Shown piece after piece: positions 15,593-24,931 of a DNA stretch of 35,711 nt; the stretch's first letter is position 1; each line of letters starts with the position of its first letter. The position numbers were made by a program, and so were the translations under genes. This DNA is from an uncultured Flavobacteriales bacterium (GTDB lineage Bacteria; Bacteroidota; Bacteroidia; Flavobacteriales_G; Salibacteraceae): NCBI GenBank assembly GCA_913057205.1, contig CAJXNO010000027.1, forward strand, positions 1-35,711, read 5' to 3'. The notes beneath the pieces are model-generated. The model was not told the origin of the DNA, did no database searches, and was given only the letters and a program-made list of their open reading frames with translations.

Positions 15593-16344
15593 AAAAGATC
15601 AGAACACTTCTGGTAGACGACGAAGAGTTGGCTCGAAAGAACATGGCCTTCATGCTCAATGAACACTGTCCGGAAGTGGAGGTGATCGGTGAGGCGGCTA
15701 ACGCAAAAGTAGCACGAGAGATCATCTTGAATGATGAGATTGACCTCTTGTTATTGGATATCGAAATGCCGAATGGTTCAGGTTTTGATCTTTTGGAGAG
15801 CTTAGAAGGCGACTTTCATTTCAAGATTATTTTCATCACAGCATACCATGAATATGCGCTACGTGCGTTCAGGTTCTCGGCGGTAGATTACCTCTTGAAG
15901 CCGATCAATGAAGAAGACCTCATTGCGGCAATTGCTAAGGTCAGACCCGGCAAGGATGAAGAACCTCGGGAAAAGATCGAGCACCTGATCGAGAACATTT
16001 CGAAGAAAGGGGAAGCATTGGATAAGTTGGCGTTACCAAGTATGGAGGGCTTGAAGTTCGTTGAGCTAGACCACATCATCTACTGTGAGAGTCAAGACAA
16101 CTATACCCAATTCTTTCTGACCAGCGGTGAGCGCATCATGGTATCAAAGACCATCAAGCACTTTGAAGAGTTGCTCGACCCGGACCGTTTTTTCAGGGTG
16201 CACCGATCCAATATCATCAACCTGAAGTACATCGATAAATATGTCAAAGGAGAAGGTGGATATGTGGTCATGCAGCAGGGTAACCGGATCCCTGTTTCAA
16301 GGAGAAGAAAGGAGGCCTTTCTACAACTTTTTCATCATCAGTAG
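15589..16344 (+). CDS. LytTR-family response regulator
   Basis: A 251-aa two-domain regulator. The receiver domain (about residues 1-120) has the acidic pair in LLVDDEELARKN, the phospho-acceptor Asp57 in LLLLDIEMPNGSGFDLLE, Thr in IIFITAYHEYALRAF and Lys in YLLKPI. The C-terminal LytTR DNA-binding domain (about 150-250) has FVELDHIIYCESQDNYTQFF, then TIKHFEELLDPDRFFRVHRS and NIINLKYIDKY, then RIPVSRRRKEAF. Such regulators normally pair with LytS/His_kinase-type sensors; none lies in the window. It is coupled to two small envelope proteins upstream. Confidence 0.93.
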   Translation: MKKIRTLLVDDEELARKNMAFMLNEHCPEVEVIGEAANAKVAREIILNDEIDLLLLDIEMPNGSGFDLLESLEGDFHFKIIFITAYHEYALRAFRFSAVDYLLKPINEEDLIAAIAKVRPGKDEEPREKIEHLIENISKKGEALDKLALPSMEGLKFVELDHIIYCESQDNYTQFFLTSGERIMVSKTIKHFEELLDPDRFFRVHRSNIINLKYIDKYVKGEGGYVVMQQGNRIPVSRRRKEAFLQLFHHQ

Positions 16345-16589
16345 GTTAGGAAATTGACCACCAAATGGATGAATCTGACCGTTTTCTAAACCGTTATTGT
16401 GCATCCGTTTGATTTTAAGTTACTTTAAACCTGAATTCGTTCATAATTTCATTAAAAGCCTAGTGTTTACAAGGGATGCGGGTAGATTAAAAAAATGTTA
16501 ATCGTATCATTACTTTTTTATCTTTACCCTCCATTTTAGGGAGTGTCCTAACTACACCCCCGAAGAACCTATTCTAAAGATAGCGAGTC
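16345..16589 (+). promoter_or_regulatory. Intergenic region with putative promoter and leader hairpin of the receptor trio
   Basis: This 245-base gap is AT-rich and holds no gene. TTA (16498-16500), 18 bases, then TATCTTTA (16519-16526) resembles a Bacteroidota promoter with one mismatch in each box. Just downstream GGGaGTGT (16539-16546) can pair with ACACCC (16554-16559) around CCTAACT, so the mRNA would begin with a hairpin. About 55 bases then lead to the ATG at 16590. I see nothing else in the gap. Confidence 0.4.
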
Positions 16590-19500
16590 ATGAGAAAAAT
16601 TTTACTACTCACCTTAGGGTTATTGGTTTCGACGTTGAGCGGTTTTGCTCAAAGTGGTCAGGGTGCCATCAATGCAACGGTAACGGAAGCAGGCAACGGA
16701 TTACCTATTCCGTTTGCGAACGTTGCGGTTAAGCAGAATGGTAGTCTGATTACAGGTGCTTCAACCGACTTCGACGGAAAAGTGGAGATCAAGCCTATTC
16801 CGCCAGGAAAATATGATGTGGAGATCACCAGTTTAGGTTTTGCTCCGATCAAGGTGGGTGGGGTTCAGGTTACCGCCAATAAGTCAACCTTCATTCCAAA
16901 GTCTAGTACAGCAATGACCAGCTCAGCGATCCAGATCGATGAATTCGTGGTTATTGAATACAAGAAGCCACTGATCGAACAGGATGGCGCGGCAACCCAA
17001 GAGACCGTAACCTCGGATGAGATCGCTAGGATGGCCGCTCGTAACCCAGCTGAACTCGCTGCAACCGCTGGAGGTACGTATTCAAAGGATGACGGTTCAA
17101 ATAGCTTGAACGTTCGTGGAGGTCGATCCGACGCGAACTACTACTTCATCGATGGTATTAAGGTGCGTGGTTCATCTGCGATTCCACAGTCTTCTATAGA
17201 ACAAGTTTCCGTAATTACTGGAGGTCTTCCTGCACAATATGGAGACGTTACCGGTGGTGTGGTTTCCATTACTACGAAAGGTGTTTCTAGAAAGTATGCA
17301 GGAGGGTTTGAGATCCTTTCATCTGGTGTACCGTTGGGTGATGCTTATGTGGGTTTGGATCCTTATGGCTATAACTTGCTTGAAGCGAGTGTTTCTGGTC
17401 CGCTGATCAGTAGACGTGATTCATTGGGTGAGAAGGAGCCCTTAGTTGGATTCTTCCTTTCAGGTAACTTCACATCAAACCGCGATTCTCGTCCATCTGC
17501 TGTAGGTGCATGGAAGGTGAAGGATGATGTACTGACTCGTCTTCAGCAAGATCCATTGCGTCAAGGCTTTACCGAAGGCGCTGTGATTCCTAACACAGAC
17601 TACTTACGATTGAATGATTTTGAGCACGTTGATGTACGTCCAAATACCCAGAATCTGGGGGCGAACTTGGCCGGTAAGATCGATGTTGCTACGACCAGCA
17701 CAACCAACCTGACCTTTGGAGGTAGCTTGAACTACTCTCGAGGTCGTGACTATGGTTTTGCTCAGTCGCTCTTCAACTATGATAACTATCCAGAGGTAAC
17801 CAACCTCGACTGGAGAGCTTATGCGCGATTCACACAGCGATTCAAGAATGCGGAAAGCGATGATGAGGCTTCTGCTTCATTGATCAAGAATGCATATTAT
17901 ACCATCCAAGCGGATTACAGCCAGGAGTATGGTCGCCGTTGGAATCCTGAGTTCCGAGATGATTTCTTCCGGTATGGACACATCGGTACCTTCGAGACCT
18001 ACCAAGGTGCGGCGTTCGAACCAGGCATTGATGGACGTACAGGTATCTTCGGAAACATTCAACAGACCTTTGAAGATACACTCATTGCGTTTACCCCAGG
18101 TAACTCAAATCCACAGTTAGCTCAGTATACGCAGCGTTACTATGAATTGAACGGTTGGGAAGGGTTTGACGAAGAAGGCAATCCTATCTATGATCCGGCA
18201 TTGAGCAACGCGTTTACCAACATCAACAACATCCAAGGTGGTGGAGGTTTGATCAACGGTGATGGTTTGGATCAGCGTAACTTGAACACCTATGGTATGT
18301 GGATCTACAACAGTGACCTTACCAACCGTGGTGGCGCTGCTGTGAACAACTACTTCGAAAGCATTACCAATCAGGTGCGATTGACCGGTCAAGGCTCTGC
18401 CGACATCGGTAACCACCAGTTCATCATCGGTTTCGAGTATGAGCAACGTATCGACCGTGCATACAGCTTGAGTCCACGTGCATTGTGGACCATCGCGCGT
18501 CTCCGTTCAAACACCCACGTTACCGAACGTGATACCAACAACCCAATCATTACTTATCCTGGTCCAACCATCACGTATACGCGTTTGAATGCATCTCCAG
18601 GTGAGTACGATCCTACCAATCCGGAAGAAGCGCAGAGCTTCATTGACTTCAACCTACGTCGTGCAACTGGTTTGGATCCTGATGGAGTGGATTTCTTAGA
18701 CGTGAATGCAATCGATCCTGAGACCTACCAATTGGAGTACTTCTCAGCCGACGAATTATATAATGGTGGTGCATCGTCTGTAGTAAGCTATTTTGGTTAC
18801 GATGCATACGGTAACCGTTCAACGGCAACCCCATCATTCGATGACTTCTTTACTGCCCGTGATGAGTTCGGTAACCTTACTCGTCCGATCGCGCCATTCC
18901 AGCCGATCTACGTTTCGGGTTACATTGAAGATAAGTTCGAGTTTGATGACTTGATCTTCCGTGTAGGTCTTCGCGTTGACCGCTTTGATGCGAACCAGCA
19001 AGTATTGAAGGATCCTTATGTACTGTTCCCAACCGTGAAGGCGGGAGAGGATGCTGCATTGGAGTTGTTGCCAGAAGGAGTGGATAACCACCCATCGAAC
19101 ATCGGGGAGGACTACGTAGTATATGTAGACAACATTCAAAGTCCAACGCAGATCTTGGGTTACCGTGATGGCAACACTTGGTACAACTCTGAAGGAGCTG
19201 AATTGAGTGATGCATCTGCACTCCGTGTATCAAACGGTTTGCCTGCACCATTCTTGGTTGATCCAGAACAGAACAACAGTGTTGAGGTGACCTCTGAGTC
19301 GTTCGAAGATTATCGTCCGCAGACCAACTTCATGCCACGTGTGGCCTTCTCGTTCCCAATCTCAGATGAGGCGAACTTCTTTGCGCACTATGATATTTTG
19401 ACGAAGCGACCTACTACAGGTATTCGCTTAGATCCATCGGATTACTATTATTTGGAGAGCCGTGCAAGTGCTGCGCAGTTGGCTAACCCAGCATTGCGTC

Positions 19501-20381
19501 CAGAGCGTACCATCGACTACGAGGTTGGCTTCCAGCAGGCATTGACCAATGCCATGGCATTGAAGATATCTGCCTTCTACCGTGAGTCTAGAGATATGGT
19601 TTCTTCGGTACGTGTGTTTGATGCTTATCCGATCGAGTACGTTTCTTTTGAAAACCTTGATTTCAGTACGGTAAAAGGTTTGACCGTTTCTTACGACTTG
19701 CGTAGAACCAACAACTTAACAGTTCGTGCGAGCTACACGCTTCAGTTTGCTGAAGGTACCGGGTCTAACTCAACATCACAGTTGAACTTGGCACGTACTG
19801 GTCAGCCAAACCTACGTGCACCGATCGCCTTGTCTTATGACCAAAGGCACCAGATTCGTGCGAACTTTGACTACCGTTATGGTGAGGACGAGAACTATAA
19901 TGGACCGGTACTTGGAAACAGTCAGATTTTGAAGAATACAGGGTTCAACTTGCAGATCATCGGTGGTTCTGGAGAACCGTACAACCCGCAGTCTAACTTT
20001 ACGTCTGCAGCGCTCTTCAACAACGTGCCGAACCCATTGCAGAAAGGTGCCATCAACAGTGCACGTCTCCCATGGACATTCCGCTTCGATTTCGTATTGG
20101 ATCGAGACTTTGTATTGTCTATGAACTCTGGAAAAGAAATTTACTTGAACGCTTACGCCCAGATATTGAACTTGCTGAATGCACGTAACATCAATGGTGT
20201 TTATCGTGCAACCGGTAATCCTGATGATGATGGTTACTTGAACTCAGCGCTTGGGCGTGAATTTACCCGTGAACAAAACAGCCCCTTGGCCTTTGTTGAA
20301 TACTACAACATGAAGCTTTGGGATCCTGTCAACTGGCAGTTACCTAGAAGAATTAGACTTGGTTTGAGAGTGAACTTCTAA
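16590..20381 (+). CDS. Large TonB-dependent receptor (first gene of surface trio)
   Basis: A 1263-aa outer-membrane receptor. It has a signal peptide (MRKILLLTLGLLVSTLSGFAQ). A CarboxypepD-like domain follows (about 25-110, AINATVTEAGNGLPIPFANV and FDGKVEIKPIPPGKYDVEI), then a short linker with EFVVIEYKKPLIEQDGAA. The plug is at about 130-240 (SLNVRGGRSDANYYFIDGIK, EQVSVITGGLPAQYGDVTGG). The barrel is very long and ends RIRLGLRVNF. Substrate is unknown. It differs from ordinary siderophore receptors in size and in its fixed neighbours, a ~1500-aa exported protein 24 bases downstream and a PorV-like protein after that. Codon use is strongly biased to CGT, GGT and AAC, suggesting high expression. 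Confidence 0.9.
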   Translation: MRKILLLTLGLLVSTLSGFAQSGQGAINATVTEAGNGLPIPFANVAVKQNGSLITGASTDFDGKVEIKPIPPGKYDVEITSLGFAPIKVGGVQVTANKSTFIPKSSTAMTSSAIQIDEFVVIEYKKPLIEQDGAATQETVTSDEIARMAARNPAELAATAGGTYSKDDGSNSLNVRGGRSDANYYFIDGIKVRGSSAIPQSSIEQVSVITGGLPAQYGDVTGGVVSITTKGVSRKYAGGFEILSSGVPLGDAYVGLDPYGYNLLEASVSGPLISRRDSLGEKEPLVGFFLSGNFTSNRDSRPSAVGAWKVKDDVLTRLQQDPLRQGFTEGAVIPNTDYLRLNDFEHVDVRPNTQNLGANLAGKIDVATTSTTNLTFGGSLNYSRGRDYGFAQSLFNYDNYPEVTNLDWRAYARFTQRFKNAESDDEASASLIKNAYYTIQADYSQEYGRRWNPEFRDDFFRYGHIGTFETYQGAAFEPGIDGRTGIFGNIQQTFEDTLIAFTPGNSNPQLAQYTQRYYELNGWEGFDEEGNPIYDPALSNAFTNINNIQGGGGLINGDGLDQRNLNTYGMWIYNSDLTNRGGAAVNNYFESITNQVRLTGQGSADIGNHQFIIGFEYEQRIDRAYSLSPRALWTIARLRSNTHVTERDTNNPIITYPGPTITYTRLNASPGEYDPTNPEEAQSFIDFNLRRATGLDPDGVDFLDVNAIDPETYQLEYFSADELYNGGASSVVSYFGYDAYGNRSTATPSFDDFFTARDEFGNLTRPIAPFQPIYVSGYIEDKFEFDDLIFRVGLRVDRFDANQQVLKDPYVLFPTVKAGEDAALELLPEGVDNHPSNIGEDYVVYVDNIQSPTQILGYRDGNTWYNSEGAELSDASALRVSNGLPAPFLVDPEQNNSVEVTSESFEDYRPQTNFMPRVAFSFPISDEANFFAHYDILTKRPTTGIRLDPSDYYYLESRASAAQLANPALRPERTIDYEVGFQQALTNAMALKISAFYRESRDMVSSVRVFDAYPIEYVSFENLDFSTVKGLTVSYDLRRTNNLTVRASYTLQFAEGTGSNSTSQLNLARTGQPNLRAPIALSYDQRHQIRANFDYRYGEDENYNGPVLGNSQILKNTGFNLQIIGGSGEPYNPQSNFTSAALFNNVPNPLQKGAINSARLPWTFRFDFVLDRDFVLSMNSGKEIYLNAYAQILNLLNARNINGVYRATGNPDDDGYLNSALGREFTREQNSPLAFVEYYNMKLWDPVNWQLPRRIRLGLRVNF

Positions 20382-20405
20382 AGAACCTAAGAGAGAACAG
20401 TGATT

Positions 20406-23400
20406 ATGAAAATGCGAGCCTTACTTTTTAGTGTACTTATTGCTTCTGTGAGCTTCCATGCGAATGCAGAACGGTATAAGTACGAGCAGAAAAATAAAGG
20501 AGGAGATCAACCTCCTGTTACTGCAGCGAACTGTACACCAGCGACTGCAGCTGCGGAATTGAATATCAATAACACCAAAGCCCTCATTCAAAGTGGTGGT
20601 GACATGTGGTGGGACTTCAACCGAGCGCGATATGAAATACCATCGGGTTCAGAGAAGACCTCGCTCTTTGCCGGATCGCTTTGGTTGGCTGGACAGGATG
20701 TTTCTGGACAGTTCAAGGTGGCTGCCCTTCGTTTCCGTCAGATCGGTAACGACTATTGGACAGGTCCGTTAAGTACAGTAGATGCAGAGATCGATCCGCA
20801 GACCTGTCAAGACTATGACCGTCACTGGGAGACCACCCGTTCAATGGTAGCTGAGTTCAGCGCATGGTGGGAAGCTGGTCAGTTCGACCAAGAGAATAAT
20901 ACCAATACGCAGGAAGAGCTTTACCCAGGCTACACACCTCCAGCGGTGATTGAAGAGTGGCCAGCACACGGTCGTAACTTCTCACCTTATAATGAGGATT
21001 ACTACCTGGCTCCGTTCTTTGATCGCAATGGCGATGGAGATTACAACCCAAGCGATGGAGACTATCCAGGCTATGTACTCAATGGTCAAAGCGACTGCAG
21101 CCGACGCGTTCGTGACGTTTATGGTGACCAGAACCTTTGGTGGGTATTCAACGATAAGGGTAATATTCACACCGAGTCTAATGGACAGGCGATCGGTATG
21201 GAGATCCGTGCACAGGCTTTCGCATTTGCCACTACGGATGAAGTGAATAACATGACCTTCTACAACTACGAGTTGATCAACCGTTCGACCTTTGAATTGA
21301 CCGACACGTATTTCGGACAGTGGGTGGATGGTGACCTCGGTAATGCGCAGGATGACTACGTTGGCGTAGACGTTGAGCGTGGATTGGGTTACTTCTACAA
21401 CGGTGATGATGAAGATGAAGATGCACAAGGTCAGTTGGGCTATGGATTAAATCCACCAGCTGTAGGTGTTGACTTCTTCCAAGGTCCGTTCCAAGCGAAT
21501 GACTCAAAAGACAACTGTTTGTGTGAGAATGACTACGCAGCAGCGATTGCCGATGATGGTATTGTATATCCTGGACAGGGTGCTGGTTATGGCGATGGTA
21601 TCGTAGACAACGAGCGATATGGAATGCGTAAATTCTTGTATCACAACAATGCCTCTGGTCCTCAAGGAGACCCTAGTAATGCTACCGACTACTATAACAT
21701 GTTGCGTGGCCTCTGGCGAGATGGTACTCCGATGACCTACGGTGGTAATGGATATGATCCAGCCAATCCAAATGCAATACCTGCAGGATACATGTTCCCT
21801 GGTGAAACCGATCCAGTAGGATGGGGTACAGGAGGTATTCCTCAGGAGCGCTGGACGGAGGTTACCGCTGGTAACTCGCCTGCTGACCGTCGTTTCGTTC
21901 AGTCATCAGGTCCTTTCCGCTTAGGCCCAGGTGCAGTAAACAACATTACTGTTGGTGTAGTGTGGATGCAGGCTACCCAAGGTGGTCGATTGGAATCGGT
22001 TGAATTGATGCGTAAGGCAGATGATAAGACCCAGGCATTGTTCGACTCTTGCTTTGAGATCCTAGATGGTCCAGATTCACCTGAAATGACGGTTCAAGAA
22101 TTGGATCGTGAGGTGATCTTGATGATCACTAATCCGGTGAACTCGAATAACTTTAATGAAGAGTATGCAGTTGTTGATCCATTCTTGGCAGCACCTGATA
22201 GTGTAGACATAAATGATGATGGAGTTAATGATGTCCGCTTGACACAAGAGGAAAAAGAACTATACGCTACCTACAAGTTTGAGGGTTATCAGATCTATCA
22301 ATTGGCCGACGGTTCTGTAGGTACCAACGATTTGAACGATCCTGATAAGGCGCGTTTGGTCGCTCAGGTTGATATAGCGAACGATGTAGATCGCTTGGTG
22401 AACTTCGAGTTTGACTCACGTATCGGACAAGATGTCCCAGTGGTGAAGGTGGATGGTGAGAACCAAGGTATCCGCCACACGTTCAAAGTAGACCGTGACC
22501 TTTTTGCAACCGAGGATTCTCGTTTGGTAAACCATAAAACCTACTACTTCATGGCGATCGCTTATGCGTACAACCGCTTTGGAGATGGCGAGGGTAACCT
22601 CCAGTATATTGATGGCGTTTACGATCCGGCTAATGGCAGAACAGAGGGACAGAAGATTCCTTATTTGGCTTCTCGTAAAGCTCCTAATGGTCCTGTTCGT
22701 GTATATGAGGTGATTCCTCATAAAACAGAGATGGAAATGGGCGGTATCGAGTTGAACGCTCAGTACGGCGACGGTATTGAACTGACCAGAGTTGAAGGCC
22801 GTGGTAATGGTGGTTTGTTTGTGAACATCAAAGAGGACTACTTGGATTCAATCCTTTCGCCTTCTACTTGGGAAACCAGAAACCTGACCTTCCAGGCGGG
22901 CGAAGGCCCTGTAGCATTGAAGGTTGTAGATCCATTGGTGATTCCACCTGGTGACTTTACCATCCAGTTCATTGATACCACAGGAACCGGAAACAGCGAG
23001 AACTTCACTTGGTTGCTGTATGAACGCAACAATCCAGATGCTCCGATCGATACGATCTTTGCTGATCAGACTGTACGACAACGCAATGAGCAGATCATGT
23101 TTGAGCTCGGTCTTTCGTTAACCGTAGGTCCAGGTTACCCTGCACACGATGAGGATGCCGTACGAAATGGTTTCGTAGGCTTCGATATCGCTTACGATGA
23201 CGAGACCGACCAATGGTTGACCGGTTTCGCTGACCAAGATGGTAACGAGATCTCTGATTGGATCAAGAGCGGTACATTCTATCCAAGTGCACAGGATATT
23301 CCACCGTCGCAAAACGACTGCTTCCTGGATCCTCCTACGAACTCCATCCCTTGTGATGAGAACGAGAACTATGAGAACATCTTGGGAAGAACATGGGCTC

Positions 23401-24908
23401 CGTTTGCGGTAGCAAGTTATGACACCGCTCACCCGATCCCACTTTATGTGGCGAATGGACAAGAGCGTAACACCTTCAGTGAGCGTATGCGTGTTGCAGC
23501 TTCATTGGACCTCTTGCCAAGTGTTGACATCATCTTTGATCCAAATCCGGATAATTGGACACGAGCAGCTGTATTTGAAGCAGAGGATAACCCGACCCTG
23601 AGTGTTGGAGGTGTTCAACGAGGCGAATTGCGTCGTGCGCTTTCTGTAGACAAGCAAGGCCGAAACCAATTGGATCCCGAGTGTAATGTAGAGGAAGCTA
23701 CATTTAACGGTGAGCAGATCATCGGTAACCGAGTGAGCGAAATGCGCGATAAGGATATTGAGTTCTTCGAATCTTTGGGTATCGAGTCGTCAGAACTTGG
23801 TCAATACTCTTTCGGAATGGGCTGGTTCCCTGGTTATGCGATAGATGTTGAGACCGGTGAACGATTGAACATTGCATTCGCTGAGAACTCATGGTTGGGT
23901 AACCAAAATGGCGACGACATGCTTTGGAATCCAACGGATCAGATCGCTGAGCAGCTCTTCGGAGAACTTCGCTTGGGAGGTATGCACATGATCTATGTGT
24001 TCCGAAGCAATAAGGATGAAGGTCCTGAATTGGGCGATGCTGACCTCTTGATGCCAGCATACGATGGTGGAACCTTCACCTTCCAGAACATGTTGGCATG
24101 GGATCCAACAGACGTTGCGGCGTTGTTGCAGCCAAGCAACGAGCAGAATCAAGAATACCTTGCCGTGATGCGTTCTGCTGCCTGGGTAGGTTATCCATTG
24201 CTGCAAGAGAATGCGCAGCTCTTTGGAGCCTCTGGTGAGAACAAGGTAAAGATCAGTCTTCGTTCAGCGAAGCCTTACAAGCCTTACACCCCGTCTGAGG
24301 AGGTGTTCTCGAACCCAAGTCAGATTCAGGCTGGGCAGACCTATTACGTCCGTAATGGTGAGATTCGGGTGAATCAGGAGCAGATCATCCCAGTGGGTGA
24401 TAGCTTTGAAGTGAACATCGTAGATGAGGAGTTCTTCCGAGGACAAACTTTCACGGCAATCGAGGGTGGAGCGATTGGTGGTTCCAATGACATTGAGCTC
24501 GTTGAGACCATTAACAGAGGTTTGCCTCTATACAACTTCAGTACGGACGATGTGGCACCTACTATGTCGCAAGACATCGGTGTAGAAGCCTTGGATCAGA
24601 TCAAAGTTGTGCCGAATCCATACTACGCGTATAGCGAGTATGAGCAAACCCGTCTACAGTACTTGGTGAAGATCATCAACCTGCCTCAAACGTGTACGGT
24701 GAACATCTTTACCGTCAACGGTACACTGGTACGTACCTTCCGTAAGGATGATGCTACCGTGACGAGCATCGACTGGGACTTGAAGAACCAAGACAACATC
24801 ACTGTAGCGAGTGGACTTTATATCATGCATATCGAAGTTCCTGGCATCGGTGAGAAAGTGATCAAATGGTTTGGAGTACTGCGTCCAATTGACTTGAACT
24901 CCTTCTAA
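20406..24908 (+). CDS. ~1500-aa exported protein with T9SS-like C-terminal domain
   Basis: The product has a signal peptide (MKMRALLFSVLIASVSFHANA) and no membrane segment. About residues 200-330 hold a conserved-looking region: FFDRNGDGDYNPSDGDYPGY resembles an acidic calcium-binding loop, followed by WWVFNDKGNIHTESNGQAIG and MTFYNYELINRSTFELTDTY. The last ~100 residues (IKVVPNPYYAYSEYEQTRLQ, TVNIFTVNGTLVRTF, VASGLYIMHIEV and KVIKWFGVLRPIDLNSF) look like a type A T9SS sorting domain, suggesting surface export. A GTG at 20400 is in frame, but ATG 20406 gives the better signal peptide. No enzymatic motif was recognised. The protein probably works with the flanking receptor and PorV-like barrel. 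No frameshift is seen. Confidence 0.82.
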   Translation: MKMRALLFSVLIASVSFHANAERYKYEQKNKGGDQPPVTAANCTPATAAAELNINNTKALIQSGGDMWWDFNRARYEIPSGSEKTSLFAGSLWLAGQDVSGQFKVAALRFRQIGNDYWTGPLSTVDAEIDPQTCQDYDRHWETTRSMVAEFSAWWEAGQFDQENNTNTQEELYPGYTPPAVIEEWPAHGRNFSPYNEDYYLAPFFDRNGDGDYNPSDGDYPGYVLNGQSDCSRRVRDVYGDQNLWWVFNDKGNIHTESNGQAIGMEIRAQAFAFATTDEVNNMTFYNYELINRSTFELTDTYFGQWVDGDLGNAQDDYVGVDVERGLGYFYNGDDEDEDAQGQLGYGLNPPAVGVDFFQGPFQANDSKDNCLCENDYAAAIADDGIVYPGQGAGYGDGIVDNERYGMRKFLYHNNASGPQGDPSNATDYYNMLRGLWRDGTPMTYGGNGYDPANPNAIPAGYMFPGETDPVGWGTGGIPQERWTEVTAGNSPADRRFVQSSGPFRLGPGAVNNITVGVVWMQATQGGRLESVELMRKADDKTQALFDSCFEILDGPDSPEMTVQELDREVILMITNPVNSNNFNEEYAVVDPFLAAPDSVDINDDGVNDVRLTQEEKELYATYKFEGYQIYQLADGSVGTNDLNDPDKARLVAQVDIANDVDRLVNFEFDSRIGQDVPVVKVDGENQGIRHTFKVDRDLFATEDSRLVNHKTYYFMAIAYAYNRFGDGEGNLQYIDGVYDPANGRTEGQKIPYLASRKAPNGPVRVYEVIPHKTEMEMGGIELNAQYGDGIELTRVEGRGNGGLFVNIKEDYLDSILSPSTWETRNLTFQAGEGPVALKVVDPLVIPPGDFTIQFIDTTGTGNSENFTWLLYERNNPDAPIDTIFADQTVRQRNEQIMFELGLSLTVGPGYPAHDEDAVRNGFVGFDIAYDDETDQWLTGFADQDGNEISDWIKSGTFYPSAQDIPPSQNDCFLDPPTNSIPCDENENYENILGRTWAPFAVASYDTAHPIPLYVANGQERNTFSERMRVAASLDLLPSVDIIFDPNPDNWTRAAVFEAEDNPTLSVGGVQRGELRRALSVDKQGRNQLDPECNVEEATFNGEQIIGNRVSEMRDKDIEFFESLGIESSELGQYSFGMGWFPGYAIDVETGERLNIAFAENSWLGNQNGDDMLWNPTDQIAEQLFGELRLGGMHMIYVFRSNKDEGPELGDADLLMPAYDGGTFTFQNMLAWDPTDVAALLQPSNEQNQEYLAVMRSAAWVGYPLLQENAQLFGASGENKVKISLRSAKPYKPYTPSEEVFSNPSQIQAGQTYYVRNGEIRVNQEQIIPVGDSFEVNIVDEEFFRGQTFTAIEGGAIGGSNDIELVETINRGLPLYNFSTDDVAPTMSQDIGVEALDQIKVVPNPYYAYSEYEQTRLQYLVKIINLPQTCTVNIFTVNGTLVRTFRKDDATVTSIDWDLKNQDNITVASGLYIMHIEVPGIGEKVIKWFGVLRPIDLNSF

Positions 24909-24931
24909 CCAACACCTAACGACTAAGTATT

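Noticed and set aside
16590-24908. SusC/SusD-type glycan uptake pair
   Set aside because: The second gene encodes no lipoprotein signal and no SusD-like TPR fold; it is three times too long and carries a T9SS-like tail, and no glycoside hydrolases are nearby.
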